Source: Anaerolinea sp. (GTDB taxonomy: Bacteria; Chloroflexota; Anaerolineae; Anaerolineales; Anaerolineaceae). From it: a stretch of DNA of 64,000 nucleotides. Location: NCBI GenBank assembly GCA_029975965.1, contig JARKOV010000114.1:1-64000 (forward strand), written 5' to 3'. Every line of letters starts with the position of its first letter. The first letter of the stretch is position 1. Positions 43,005 through 52,028 of the stretch are shown piece after piece. The translations under genes and the position numbers were made by a program. The notes under the pieces were generated by a model. That model was not told the origin of the DNA. It searched no databases and saw only the letters and a program-made list of their open reading frames with translations.

Positions 43005-43543
43005 AGCCCGAAACGCGCACGACCCTCCTGCGCATCCTGGCGCTTGTTTTCGTGGTGGGTCTTTCGGTGGTGCTGTACATCTTCCGCGACCGCGTCCAGG
43101 AGCTGGAAGGTCTGGGGTACACCGGGATTTTCCTCGTCTCATTGTTTTCCAGCGCGACGATCATCCTGCCGGTGCCGGGGGTTTTGTTCACCTCGATGAT
43201 GGGTGCGGTGTTCAACCCCTTGTGGGTGGCGCTCGCCGCGGCTACCGGAGCGGCCCTGGGCGAGCTTTCGGGCTACCTGGCTGGTTTCAGCGGGAGCGGG
43301 GTGGCCGAAAAAACTCCGCTCTACGAGAAGATGGAGCGCTGGATGCGCCGCTTCGGCGGGGTCACGGTGCTGGTCTTCGCGTTTATACCCAACCCGCTGT
43401 TCGATATGGCCGGGATGATCGCCGGTGCGCTTAAAATGAAACTCTGGAAGTTCCTGCTGTTTTGCTGGCTGGGAAAGTTGGGCAAGATGCTCTTGTTCGC
43501 TTACGGCGGGGACCAGATCATGGGAATTTTCGCCGGTCCCTGA
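43001..43543 (+). CDS. VTT (DedA/SNARE-associated) domain membrane protein
   Basis: The 180-residue protein has about five hydrophobic segments and the VTT/SNARE-associated pattern: PGVLFTSMMGAVFNPLWVAL, ALGELSGYLAGFSG, VLVFAFIPNPLFDMAG. DedA-type proteins are linked to lipid scrambling or flipping and proton-coupled transport. It is translationally coupled to udk. Confidence 0.88.
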   Translation: MKPETRTTLLRILALVFVVGLSVVLYIFRDRVQELEGLGYTGIFLVSLFSSATIILPVPGVLFTSMMGAVFNPLWVALAAATGAALGELSGYLAGFSGSGVAEKTPLYEKMERWMRRFGGVTVLVFAFIPNPLFDMAGMIAGALKMKLWKFLLFCWLGKLGKMLLFAYGGDQIMGIFAGP

Positions 43544-43653
43544 GGTGGGGCCGGCTTGCCTCTAAAGATCAACTCGACCCCTCCTGCGCGTTCTCCAATG
43601 CGCCGGTCGGGTCGAGAATATTCGACCGATGTGCAACGATACAGGAGTCAAAC

Positions 43654-45015
43654 ATGTCACGTTATCGAAAGATGGACGATTATCTCCAGATGCACCTGGA
43701 TGACTCGATTGCCGAGCTGTCGCGGCTGTGCGCGCAACCCAGCGTCTCGGCGCAAAACTGGGGCCTGACCGAGACCGCCGAGCTGGTCGGCGCGATGCTG
43801 CGCAGGCGAGGGTTCACCGTCGAGATCTTTCCCACCGGCGGCGCGCCGGTGGTGTACGCCGAACGGAAAGGTCGCAGCGATAAAACGCTGCTCTTCTACA
43901 ACCATTACGACGTGCAGCCGCCTGAGCCGATCGAGCTGTGGGAGTCGCCGCCTTTCGAGCCGACCATTCGCGACGGTATCATCTACGCGCGCGGGGTGAG
44001 CGACGATAAAGGCCCGATCGTCAGCCGCTTGTTCGCCATCGACGCGCTGCTGGACGAGGACGGCGAGCTGCCCTGCAACGTGAAATTCGTCATCGAAGGC
44101 GAGGAAGAGACCTCCAGCGTCCACCTGGCGCCCTTCGTCAGGGAGCACGCCGATCTGCTCAAGGCGGACGCCTGCGTGTGGGAGTTCGGCTCGGTGGATT
44201 TTCGCGACGTGCCCATCCAATACCTGGGGTTGCGCGGGATCTGCTATGTGGAATTGAGCGTGGAGACCGCCAACCAGGACGTCCACTCCGGGCTGGGCGG
44301 GTCGATTTTCCCCAACGCCGCCTGGCGCCTGACCTGGGCGTTGAGCACCCTCAAGGGGCCGGACGAGCGCATCCGCATTCCGCACTATTATGACTCGGTG
44401 CGACCGCCGACGCAGCGCGAGCGTGAGTTGATGGCGAAATTGCCCGACCCGGCAAACGAGTACAAGACCCGCTACGGGTTGAAAGGCTTCCTCAAGGGCA
44501 TCCAGGGCGGGCAGGAGCTGCGCCTCGCCGAAGTGTACGAGCCAACCTGCACGATCTGCGGCCTGACCTCGGGCTACCAGGGGCCTGGCTCGAAAACGGT
44601 GCTTCCGGCGAAGGCCAGCGCCAAGGTGGATTTCCGCCTGGTGCCCAACCAGACCCCCGAAGAGACGCTGCGCCTGCTGCGCGCGCACCTCGACGAGCAG
44701 GGTTTCAGCGACGTCCAGATCCAATTCCTGGGCGGTGAAGCCCCCGCGACGACCGACCCGGACGATCTTTTCGTCCAACTGGTGGTGGACGCCGCCGAGG
44801 AGCCTTACGGGGTAAAAATGGACGTGGTGCCGATGATCGGCGGTTCCGGGCCGAACCACGTTTTCAAAGAGACGTTGAACGTGCCCATCGTCACCGCCGG
44901 GCCGGGGCATCCGGGCGGTCAGGTGCATGCCCCGAACGAGAACATCCGCATCGACCTGTACTTGAAAGCCGCCAGGCACATCGGTCGCGTCCTCAAGGAG
45001 TTCGGCAACCGCTAA
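43654..45015 (+). CDS. M20 family dipeptidase/metallopeptidase
   Basis: The 453-residue enzyme has the M20 di-zinc motifs: FYNHYDVQP (HxD), GVSDDKGP, FVIEGEEETSS (EE catalytic base), and a C-terminal GGSGPNHVF and HPGGQVHAPNE. It belongs with dipeptidases (DapE/CNDP-like). AGGAG lies 8 nt before the ATG at 43654. Upstream (43573-43627) two inverted repeats, CTCGACCC with GGGTCGAG and GGTCGA-N6-TCGACC, overlap and may regulate. It ends convergently; its TAA overlaps the stop of the next gene by 4 bp. Confidence 0.92.
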   Translation: MSRYRKMDDYLQMHLDDSIAELSRLCAQPSVSAQNWGLTETAELVGAMLRRRGFTVEIFPTGGAPVVYAERKGRSDKTLLFYNHYDVQPPEPIELWESPPFEPTIRDGIIYARGVSDDKGPIVSRLFAIDALLDEDGELPCNVKFVIEGEEETSSVHLAPFVREHADLLKADACVWEFGSVDFRDVPIQYLGLRGICYVELSVETANQDVHSGLGGSIFPNAAWRLTWALSTLKGPDERIRIPHYYDSVRPPTQRERELMAKLPDPANEYKTRYGLKGFLKGIQGGQELRLAEVYEPTCTICGLTSGYQGPGSKTVLPAKASAKVDFRLVPNQTPEETLRLLRAHLDEQGFSDVQIQFLGGEAPATTDPDDLFVQLVVDAAEEPYGVKMDVVPMIGGSGPNHVFKETLNVPIVTAGPGHPGGQVHAPNENIRIDLYLKAARHIGRVLKEFGNR

Positions 45016-46475
45016 AGCGGCCTTTTTCTCATCTGACTCAGTTTGCGCCTGCCGGAAGATTGGACCGCTTTCCAGGCCGCCTGCACTTGCTCCACCTCGG
45101 CGCGCGACTCGGGGTATTCGCCGTAGCGCACCTTGAGATAGGCGCGGGTGATCTGTTCCAGCGCCACCTCGTCGCCGGGGAAAAGCGCGCCTGCCTGCGG
45201 CAGAAACTCGCTGGGGGTGAGGGATGCTTTGCGCGGTGCGCCCAGTCGGGCGCATAACGCCATCAAGCTGGCGTAAATGCGGCGCACGCGGGCAGCGGCG
45301 AGGATGCCCGCCGGGCGGAAAGCCCGCGAGGCGCGCCTCGGGCGGCGGGCAAGGCGACCCAGGAAACCCAGCAAGCCTTTGATCGAAAGCGGGGCGGCGT
45401 CTTCTTCGGCGCGGGCATGAAAATCCAACTCCTGCAGGCGCAGCCAGACCAGCACCGCCAGGATGATCGCGCCAAGGGCGATCAACGGCACCACGACACG
45501 CACCACGTTGATGGTGGGGTAGATCCGATCGACGATCTGTTGGGCCAGCGCCTGCAGCCCGCTGAGGCTTTTCTTCAGGTTTTCCAGAAATTGCAGGTCG
45601 AGGAGGCCCGCCATTTGCTGCATGACCAGCGCGATCAGGTAGGCGATCAGGTTGAAGAGCGGAAAGAGCACCGCGACGACCAGCAGACCGAGTAATCCCA
45701 AGATGGCCAGCGCCACGCTGGCGATGATCTCGGCGGCATACGCCGCGCTCAGCGCGCCAAGCAGAAGGGCTGCGGCGACCACGGCCAGCGCGCCGGTCAG
45801 CAGGCCGCCGCCCCAGGTGACGTTGAGCCGGGCCAGCCTCCCCCCGCGAAAATTGGTCACCCCCGCAATGCGCGTGGCGCTCATCGTCAACAATCCCAGA
45901 AAGAGATATACGAACAACCCGCCGGCTGATAAGCGCGGGTGACTGGGGAGGAAAACCAGTCCGTGCAGCAAAAAGGCGACCAGCCCGGTTTGGAAACCGA
46001 CCAGCATGCTGCGCACGTCTGGCAGGGCAGAGGCAAGCAAGACGCCGCGCAGGATGACCAGGGGGAGGATGAGAACGTGTAGAAAGGGCAGGTAGCTGGC
46101 GTTGGCCCCGGTCAGCGAGCGCACCGGCGCCTCGAGCAGGTAGCGCAGGTCGGTGCGCACGTCGAGGAAGACGACCAGCTTGAGGGTAACCAGGGCGGCC
46201 AGGGCAATCCATCCCAAGAAGAGGATGCGGCGCCAGCGGATGCGCACGTGGGCGGTTTCCATCCCGCGCGCCATGGCGAAGGTGACGGCGACCGTCCCCC
46301 ACAGCAGCAGCCAGACCCCCCACCAGGGAAGGCGCATCTGGTCCTCGAAAATCGCCGCGTACCACAGGCCTGCCCAGGCGGTCTCCATGCCAGCCTGACC
46401 GATCAGGGCGAGCTCATTCCACAGGCGCAGGCGCGCATCGGCCTGCGGGAGCGGGGCGGCGGTCGGCTCATCCAT
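45012..46475 (-). CDS. Multi-pass membrane protein with DUF4129 C-terminus
   Basis: The 487-residue protein has about nine transmembrane helices, then a cytoplasmic or external domain from residue 345 and the DUF4129 end: QITRAYLKVRYGEYPESRAEVEQ. It is the third gene of a MoxR-DUF58-DUF4129 unit, an arrangement linked to envelope or cofactor assembly by co-occurrence. The ATG at 46475 overlaps the DUF58 gene by 8 bp; an open frame continues upstream but only inside that gene. The function is unknown. Confidence 0.82.
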   Translation of the reverse strand: MDEPTAAPLPQADARLRLWNELALIGQAGMETAWAGLWYAAIFEDQMRLPWWGVWLLLWGTVAVTFAMARGMETAHVRIRWRRILFLGWIALAALVTLKLVVFLDVRTDLRYLLEAPVRSLTGANASYLPFLHVLILPLVILRGVLLASALPDVRSMLVGFQTGLVAFLLHGLVFLPSHPRLSAGGLFVYLFLGLLTMSATRIAGVTNFRGGRLARLNVTWGGGLLTGALAVVAAALLLGALSAAYAAEIIASVALAILGLLGLLVVAVLFPLFNLIAYLIALVMQQMAGLLDLQFLENLKKSLSGLQALAQQIVDRIYPTINVVRVVVPLIALGAIILAVLVWLRLQELDFHARAEEDAAPLSIKGLLGFLGRLARRPRRASRAFRPAGILAAARVRRIYASLMALCARLGAPRKASLTPSEFLPQAGALFPGDEVALEQITRAYLKVRYGEYPESRAEVEQVQAAWKAVQSSGRRKLSQMRKRPL

Positions 46476-47670
46476 GCAGCACCGCCGGCTCGAAAGGCAG
46501 GTGAAGCATCTGTACGCCGGGCAGACCGGCGGGCGGGCCGCCGCCGGCTTTGTACAGGACGATGTTGCGCCGGTACTGGCGCAGGCGCAGCAGGGTCTCG
46601 CGCAGCGGATCGCCGAGCAGCGCGGTGACCAGCAACAGGGTCGAGCCGAATGGCAGGTTGCCCATCGATTGGAGCAGAAAATCCTCAAAAGGCTGGGCGA
46701 CATAGGGGGTGACCCCTGCCAGCGCCTGGAGCAGCGCGGCCAGGTGATGCTGGGTGCGCCCCGGTTGGATGCGGAAGGGCTGGTCGGCGTGGGCCAGGCA
46801 GCCGTTGGCGTACAGACCGACGGCGTAACCGTCCTGGATGCCCTGGTAGCACAGCGTGGCAGCGGCGCTGACCATGTATTCCAGCAGGGCAGGCGAATAA
46901 CCCATCCAGCTGCGCTCTTCGGTCGCCACGTTGAGGCACACCGCCAGGGTGCGCGCGGTGACCGGCTGGTAAACCTTGGTCTGCAGCTCGCCGGTGCGCG
47001 CGCTGGCCGTCCAATGAATGCGCCGGAAGCCGTCTTCGGGGTGGTAGGCGCGAACACCCATGGGTCGGTTGGGGTCCTCGAACAGCGGCCGGCGCGCGGC
47101 GCGCTCGCCGAATGGGTCGTCGGCGGGCAGGCGCAGGCGCTCGACGGGCAGCAGGTCTGGGAAGACGGTCAGGAATTCTGGATTGGCAAGCTCGGCATCG
47201 CGGCTGGACACGCCGAACAGGTCGCCCGATTCGAGGCGGGTTGGGCCGACCGGGTAAATGCCTCGCTCGCCGAAGCGGAGGGTGAATTTTCGCCGGACGC
47301 GCTCGAACCAGCGCAGGTTGTAGACGTTGACCAGCCGGCCCTCACCTTGAATGTGCGAGGGGGCGAGCAAGGCGACGTCCTCGGGGGCGGTTGCCAGCGG
47401 CCAGGGGTCCTCGGCGCGCAGCCAGGAGAGCGGGAGAGCCTTGCGATTGTCGACCTCGATACCCACTTCGGTCGTTTCGCCGGGGAATCCGCGCCGGTAG
47501 CGGAAGCGTCGGTGGTAGCTAACCTTGTCGAGGGAGTGCCGCGCCCAAAGGTGCGTGGCGCCGAGCACGGCGCCCACCGCGACCGAAAAGTACACCAGCC
47601 AGGGAGCGCGCAGCGCGGCTCCGGCCAGGAAAAGGAAAACGAGCAGCGGCAGCCAGCCTGGCGCAGCCAT
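46468..47670 (-). CDS. DUF58 domain protein
   Basis: The 400-residue protein begins with two hydrophobic segments (LPLLVFLFLAGAALRAPWLVYF) and has the DUF58 signature YHPEDGFRRIHWTASARTGELQTKVYQP, part of a von Willebrand A-like fold. It works with MoxR ATPases in other bacteria. It starts at the ATG at 47670, overlapping the MoxR stop (TGATG). Confidence 0.88.
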   Translation of the reverse strand: MAAPGWLPLLVFLFLAGAALRAPWLVYFSVAVGAVLGATHLWARHSLDKVSYHRRFRYRRGFPGETTEVGIEVDNRKALPLSWLRAEDPWPLATAPEDVALLAPSHIQGEGRLVNVYNLRWFERVRRKFTLRFGERGIYPVGPTRLESGDLFGVSSRDAELANPEFLTVFPDLLPVERLRLPADDPFGERAARRPLFEDPNRPMGVRAYHPEDGFRRIHWTASARTGELQTKVYQPVTARTLAVCLNVATEERSWMGYSPALLEYMVSAAATLCYQGIQDGYAVGLYANGCLAHADQPFRIQPGRTQHHLAALLQALAGVTPYVAQPFEDFLLQSMGNLPFGSTLLLVTALLGDPLRETLLRLRQYRRNIVLYKAGGGPPAGLPGVQMLHLPFEPAVLHG

Positions 47671-48605
47671 CAGCTTTCGACGGGAACCGGCACCGCGGCG
47701 ACGATGTCTGCGACGAGCTCCGAGGCGTTGCGCCCGCGCAGTTGTGCCTGGGGCGCGATCATCAAGCGGTGGCACAACACCGGTGGGGCGACCGCTTTCA
47801 CGTCGTCCGGAAGAACGTAGTCGCGCCCCTGGATGGCAGCCAGCGCCTGGGCGGCCTGGTAGAGCGCCAGCGTGGCGCGCGGGCTCGCGCCCAACTGGAT
47901 GTCGGCGTTGTGGCGGGTGGCGCGCGCGATGCGCACCACGTAATCGCGCAGCGAGTCCTCCACGCGCACCTGCCGCCGCGCCTGGATCAGCTCCAGCACC
48001 TCGGCCGGTGAGGTGACCGGCTGCAGCCCGGTCAGCGGGTCATCGCTGCGAAACCGCTGCAAGATGGCGTTCTCTTCCGCCTGGTCAGGGTAACCGAGAC
48101 CGACGCGCAGCAAAAAGCGGTCGATCTGCGCTTCCGGTAAAGGGAAGGTGCCTTCCAGCTCGACCGGGTTCTGCGTGGCGAGAACGAGGAAGGGGCGCTC
48201 AAGTGGGCGGGTGACCCCGTCGGCGGTGACCTGGCGCTCCTGCATCGCCTCGAGCAAGGCAGACTGGGTGCGCGGGGTGGCACGGTTGATCTCGTCGGCC
48301 AGCACGATTTGCGCCATCACCGGGCCGGGGCGGAACTCGAAAGCCTGTTCCTTCTGGTTGAACCAGGATAGACCGGTGATATCCGTGGGCAGCAGGTCGG
48401 GGGTGAACTGGATGCGCCGGAAAGAGCAGCCCAGCGAAACCGCCAGCGCGCGGGCGAGGGTGGTTTTGCCGGTGCCAGGCACATCTTCGAGCAGGATGTG
48501 ACCCTCGCACAGCACCGCCACCAGCAGCAAGCGGATGGTTTCCTGTTTCCCGATGATAACTTGCTGGATATTCTCGGTCACCCGGCGCGTGACGGCTTCG
48601 ATCAT
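47670..48605 (-). CDS. MoxR family AAA+ ATPase
   Basis: The 311-residue AAA+ protein has Walker A in LLEDVPGTGKTTLARAL, Walker B in VLADEINRATPRTQSALLEAM, and sensor 1 in LATQNPVELEGTFPLPEAQ, the standard MoxR set. It is a chaperone-like ATPase thought to act on VWA-type partners such as the DUF58 protein encoded next. GAGGTG precedes the ATG at 48605. Confidence 0.94.
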   Translation of the reverse strand: MIEAVTRRVTENIQQVIIGKQETIRLLLVAVLCEGHILLEDVPGTGKTTLARALAVSLGCSFRRIQFTPDLLPTDITGLSWFNQKEQAFEFRPGPVMAQIVLADEINRATPRTQSALLEAMQERQVTADGVTRPLERPFLVLATQNPVELEGTFPLPEAQIDRFLLRVGLGYPDQAEENAILQRFRSDDPLTGLQPVTSPAEVLELIQARRQVRVEDSLRDYVVRIARATRHNADIQLGASPRATLALYQAAQALAAIQGRDYVLPDDVKAVAPPVLCHRLMIAPQAQLRGRNASELVADIVAAVPVPVES

Positions 48606-48676
48606 GGCACACCTCAACGAATGGGTTGGATATTCATTATACGGTATCCAGATGCGCCGGTCACGGATGGGGACTG

Positions 48677-49402
48677 TTATCTTTCCATGATCCAATCCAG
48701 GCTGCGGCCGCGGCGGAGCATCTCGGCGAACTCGCCCGGCAGGCCGGCGGCGAGGATGTCGCGCGCTGTGCGCTCGACATCGTAGGTGACGCGGCGGTGC
48801 TCAACGGTCAGCTCGCCGGGTGCCAGGTCGAGCAAGGCGTAGCAGGCGCGCGGGTCCCCGTCGTCTGGGCGCCCCACGCTGCCGGTGTTGATGAACCACG
48901 TCCCGGCAACTCTGCGCGCGAACGGCAGGTGCGAGTGCCCGCACACCACCACCTGCGCGGCGGCGGTTTCGGCCAGCTCGGCCAGGCGCGCGTCGGGCGT
49001 CTCAGGGGTGAGATGCTCCTTGATCGACTGCGGGCTGCCGTGGCAGAGCAGCACCCTCCACCCTTCGGCCTGCAAGCGGCGCTGCTCGGGGAGCGTCGCC
49101 AGGTAAGCGCGGCTCTCTGCGCTCAACTGGCGGGCGGCCCATTCGAAGGCCAGGCGCTTGAGCGGGTGGCGTGTCTTCACGCCTTTGTCAAAATAGCGCA
49201 GCACCTTGCGGTCGTAGTTGCCGATGATGCTGGGGTAACCGTCGCGGATCGCCAGCTGCACCACCTCATCCGGGTGCGGCCCGTAGCCGGTGAAGTCGCC
49301 GATGTTCCAGGCGACCGCCATTCCCGCCTTGCGCGCATCAGCCAGGACGGCTTCGAGGGCGGGCAGGTTGGCGTGAAGATCGCCGATCAATGCGATGCGC
49401 AT
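48677..49402 (-). CDS. Metallophosphoesterase (YfcE-type)
   Basis: The 241-residue enzyme has calcineurin-like phosphoesterase motifs: IALIGDLHANLPALEAVL (DxH), NIGDFTGYGPHP (GD), IIGNYDRKV (GNHD variant with Y), LLCHGSPQS and VVCGHSHLPF (GHxH). It hydrolyses phosphodiesters or nucleotides; the exact substrate is open. Only 19 bp separate it from the upstream CHAD gene, so both are likely in one operon. Confidence 0.9.
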   Translation of the reverse strand: MRIALIGDLHANLPALEAVLADARKAGMAVAWNIGDFTGYGPHPDEVVQLAIRDGYPSIIGNYDRKVLRYFDKGVKTRHPLKRLAFEWAARQLSAESRAYLATLPEQRRLQAEGWRVLLCHGSPQSIKEHLTPETPDARLAELAETAAAQVVVCGHSHLPFARRVAGTWFINTGSVGRPDDGDPRACYALLDLAPGELTVEHRRVTYDVERTARDILAAGLPGEFAEMLRRGRSLDWIMER

Positions 49403-49421
49403 AGCCGATGCGAGGTAAGGT

Positions 49422-50450
49422 CTAGCCTTCTGGTTCCGGCAGGTCGCCGGCGTCGGGCGCCGACTCGGGTGGAGGTGGGTAGAGCGTGTGCGCGCTGAGC
49501 ACCGGCGCCTGGATGGTCTCACCCAGCGACTGCCAGAAACGCTTGCGCTGCCACTTTTGCCACTGGTTGACGAAATCCAGGTGCAACCGCACGCGCTCCG
49601 CCCTGCGCAGCTCCAGGTAGGTTTGGATGCCGGGCAGCAGGCGGGTATAGGGCCGGGCGTAGCCGTAGAAGTCGAGCACTCGCCCGCGCTCCTCCTCCAG
49701 GAACGTCGGCAGATATTGCCCCCACACGTCGCAATCATGGATGGTGCCGAGCGTTTCTTGCGCGTCTCGGATGGCGGTGAGCCAGCTTTTGAGACCGCTG
49801 GCGTACAGCGGCCCGAACGTTTCCAGGGTGTAGCGAAGGCGCTTGGCGGCGATGCGCATGGCGTGCAGCTCGGTGACGCATTCCGGGCGGGCGACGATGG
49901 CATCGAAGGCGAGGAATTCATCCAGGCGAGGGCGGATCGAATCGCTCGCATGGCGGTAGAGCGCTTCGGCATATGGCAAATCGCCCGGCGATGCGAGCAG
50001 GCTTTCCAGCACGGCGCGCATCTCGCTCACCGCTCCGCTGCGCTCGAACCGGTCCAGCGCCTTGACGACCGCCGGTTGCAATGCCAGGCGGTGCTGGCGC
50101 AGGCGCAGCAGCAGGCGCGCGATGCCGGGTTTCAGCCGCGGATCGCTGAGTTGATCAAAATAACCCTGGAGGTGCTCGATCTGCACATCGGCGTCGCGCG
50201 CCGCGCCGAGGGCACGGGTGATCTTGCGGATCTCGCCAAACCAGGCGGCGCTCTTTTTACCCGGCAGGCAGCTTTCGAAGAGCGGCAACGCCGCGCGCAG
50301 CCGGCGGGTGGCGACGCGCATGCGGTGGATGTGCTCGATATCCGCGCCGCCCGAACGCACGCCGTCCATTTCGATTTCCAGCGCGAGCAGGTGTTTGAGC
50401 AGCACATCCGCGCCGAAGGCGCACAGGCTGATGTCGGCGGGCAGGCTCAT
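49422..50450 (-). CDS. CHAD domain protein
   Basis: The 342-residue protein consists of a CHAD domain, a helical fold with conserved basic residues that binds polyphosphate. The two signature segments are HIHRMRVATRRLRAALPLFE and ELHAMRIAAKRLRYTLETFG, repeated as expected for the pseudo-symmetric fold. A CYTH partner is absent. It overlaps the thymidylate-kinase-like gene by ATGA and is near phoU/pst. Confidence 0.92.
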   Translation of the reverse strand: MSLPADISLCAFGADVLLKHLLALEIEMDGVRSGGADIEHIHRMRVATRRLRAALPLFESCLPGKKSAAWFGEIRKITRALGAARDADVQIEHLQGYFDQLSDPRLKPGIARLLLRLRQHRLALQPAVVKALDRFERSGAVSEMRAVLESLLASPGDLPYAEALYRHASDSIRPRLDEFLAFDAIVARPECVTELHAMRIAAKRLRYTLETFGPLYASGLKSWLTAIRDAQETLGTIHDCDVWGQYLPTFLEEERGRVLDFYGYARPYTRLLPGIQTYLELRRAERVRLHLDFVNQWQKWQRKRFWQSLGETIQAPVLSAHTLYPPPPESAPDAGDLPEPEG

Positions 50451-51136
50451 GCAGGCTTGACCATGCCGCGGATGTGGTCGACCAGGTCGCGGAAAACGTC
50501 CTGGACCGGCCGGTTGGCGTCGATGGTGATGAATCCATATTCGCCGGCCATGCGGTCGAATTCCTCGATCAGGCGCGACTGGTAGATGCGGAAGCTGTCG
50601 TACAGGTTGTCGGCGATGCCGGCGTCCATCCCGGACTCCCAATAATTGAAGCCGCGCCCGTTGGCCATGCGGGTGACCAGTGTGTCGAGGTCGGCGCGCA
50701 GGTAGAACACCACGTCCGGTTTGAGGGCAAAGCCGTACACTTTGCGGCCCCACTCGCGGTCGCCGCCGCGCACCGCGTCGCGCGCAATGATCGAATAAAA
50801 ATAGCGGTCAGAGAGCACGTAAAAACCGGCTTTGAGCGCCGGGAGGATGTTATTTTCCAGGCGGTCGGCGAAGTCGGTGGCGTAAAACAGGCTCATGGTT
50901 AACCGGCTGAGGGTGTGACCGCTCTTGGCGGCATCCAGGCCGGGCTGGGTGAGCGGTGAGCGGCGCAAACCGGTATCGGATACGGCAAAGCCTTCATCTT
51001 CCAGCCAGCGGCGCAGAAGGGTCATCTGGGTCGAGCGACCGACGCCGTCGGTGCCTTCGAGGACGATCAGCCGACCGGGGAGCGCCTCCGCCGGGCGGTA
51101 AGGGAACCCCGCGCCGTAATAAGGTGACTCGCTCAT
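50447..51136 (-). CDS. Thymidylate-kinase-like protein with GRST P-loop
   Basis: The 229-residue protein is in the thymidylate kinase family: VLEGTDGVGRSTQM, VLSDRYFYSIIARD, and YLRADLDTLVTRM. The lysine of the P-loop is arginine (R34), which normally cripples ATP binding or catalysis. It shares the motif WESGMDAGIADNLYDSFRIY with its neighbour at 51136, so they are paralogues. Coupled to both neighbours by 1-4 bp overlaps. It could be an inactive partner or a kinase with a changed donor. Confidence 0.82.
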   Translation of the reverse strand: MSESPYYGAGFPYRPAEALPGRLIVLEGTDGVGRSTQMTLLRRWLEDEGFAVSDTGLRRSPLTQPGLDAAKSGHTLSRLTMSLFYATDFADRLENNILPALKAGFYVLSDRYFYSIIARDAVRGGDREWGRKVYGFALKPDVVFYLRADLDTLVTRMANGRGFNYWESGMDAGIADNLYDSFRIYQSRLIEEFDRMAGEYGFITIDANRPVQDVFRDLVDHIRGMVKPA

Positions 51137-51906
51137 CAGGCCACCTTCTCTTTCTGCGCCACACCGCTCCCGTCGCCGGATTTGCGCCTGGATTTCTTCG
51201 CCAGGTCTTTTTTGTTCTTTCCAGCCGCCGTGACCGGGTTGGGCAGCCCTTCCCAGCCGTACAGGATGCGGCGAACGAGAATGCGGATTTGCTTTTGCTG
51301 TTCCTGGATCGGCAGCGTGCCGTTGATCACGGTGAAGTTAAATTCCTCGCACATGCGGTCATATTCTTCCATGATGCGCTTTTGGAAGATGCGGAAGCTG
51401 TCGACCTTGTTATCCGACAGGCCAATATCCATCCCGGCCTCGTAGAATTTGATCTTGGCCCGCGCCGAGAGGATGCGCCCGATGGCCACATCCAGCGGGA
51501 CGCGGAAATACAACGCCAGGTCGGGCTGCGGCGCGAAGGCGTACAGGTTGCGCACCCACTGCCGGTCCACGCCGCGCGCAACGTCGCGCGCGAAGGCGGT
51601 GAAGGCGTACCGGTCGGCCAGGACGACCGCGCCTGCCTTGAGCATCGGCAGCATGAAATTTTCCCAACGGTCGGCAAAATCGGTGGCCTGCAACAGGCTG
51701 AAGGTGGTGGGGGTGAAGAGTTTTTCTTTTTTAGCCAATCGCGTGGTCGATTTGACCAGTTCCGACGAGTTCCACTCGCTGAAGTAGACCGTCCGTCCCT
51801 GGCTGTTGAGCCACTTCACCAGCAGGTCGATCTGGGTGGATTTTCCGCTGCCGTCGATGCCCTCCACGATGATTAACTTGCCACGATACGTGTGCGGATG
51901 CAGCAC
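51136..51906 (-). CDS. Thymidylate-kinase-like protein, canonical P-loop
   Basis: The 256-residue protein has IIVEGIDGSGKSTQIDLLVKW with the standard lysine (K22), DRYAFTAFARD and FRVPLDVAIGRI. The inserted YEAGMDIGLSDNKVDSFRIF region, shared with the next gene, is unusual for true dTMP kinases, and there is a basic C-terminal tail. The start is GTG at 51906 with AAAGAGG upstream. It heads an operon with the GRST paralogue, CHAD protein and phosphoesterase. I do not call it tmk because the substrate is uncertain. Confidence 0.82.
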   Translation of the reverse strand: MLHPHTYRGKLIIVEGIDGSGKSTQIDLLVKWLNSQGRTVYFSEWNSSELVKSTTRLAKKEKLFTPTTFSLLQATDFADRWENFMLPMLKAGAVVLADRYAFTAFARDVARGVDRQWVRNLYAFAPQPDLALYFRVPLDVAIGRILSARAKIKFYEAGMDIGLSDNKVDSFRIFQKRIMEEYDRMCEEFNFTVINGTLPIQEQQKQIRILVRRILYGWEGLPNPVTAAGKNKKDLAKKSRRKSGDGSGVAQKEKVA

Positions 51907-51973
51907 AGGGCGCCTCTTTCTGCGATCAGACAGGTATTATGTACCCATATTATAGCATTCCGGTCAATGTCAG

Positions 51974-52028
51974 GGTATTTTAGAGAAAAAGAGGGCAGCC
52001 GCGCTGCCCTCTTTTTCTCTAAAATACC
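51974..52028. terminator. 55-bp palindromic terminator after phoU
   Basis: Two 26-bp arms with a 3-bp centre form a perfect hairpin with CTTTTTCTC tails. The phoU stop codon lies inside the right arm. Read leftwards it ends the pst-phoU transcript before the kinase-like operon. Confidence 0.88.

Noticed and set aside
43610..43627. GGTCGA-N6-TCGACC inverted repeat as another copy of the shared LexA-like box
   Set aside because: Arm sequence differs from TAGAA/TTCTA and it is better explained as a separate inverted repeat before the M20 gene.
43657..46365. Long minus-strand open frame across the M20 peptidase and DUF4129 genes
   Set aside because: It overlaps two supported genes in other frames and has low-complexity composition.
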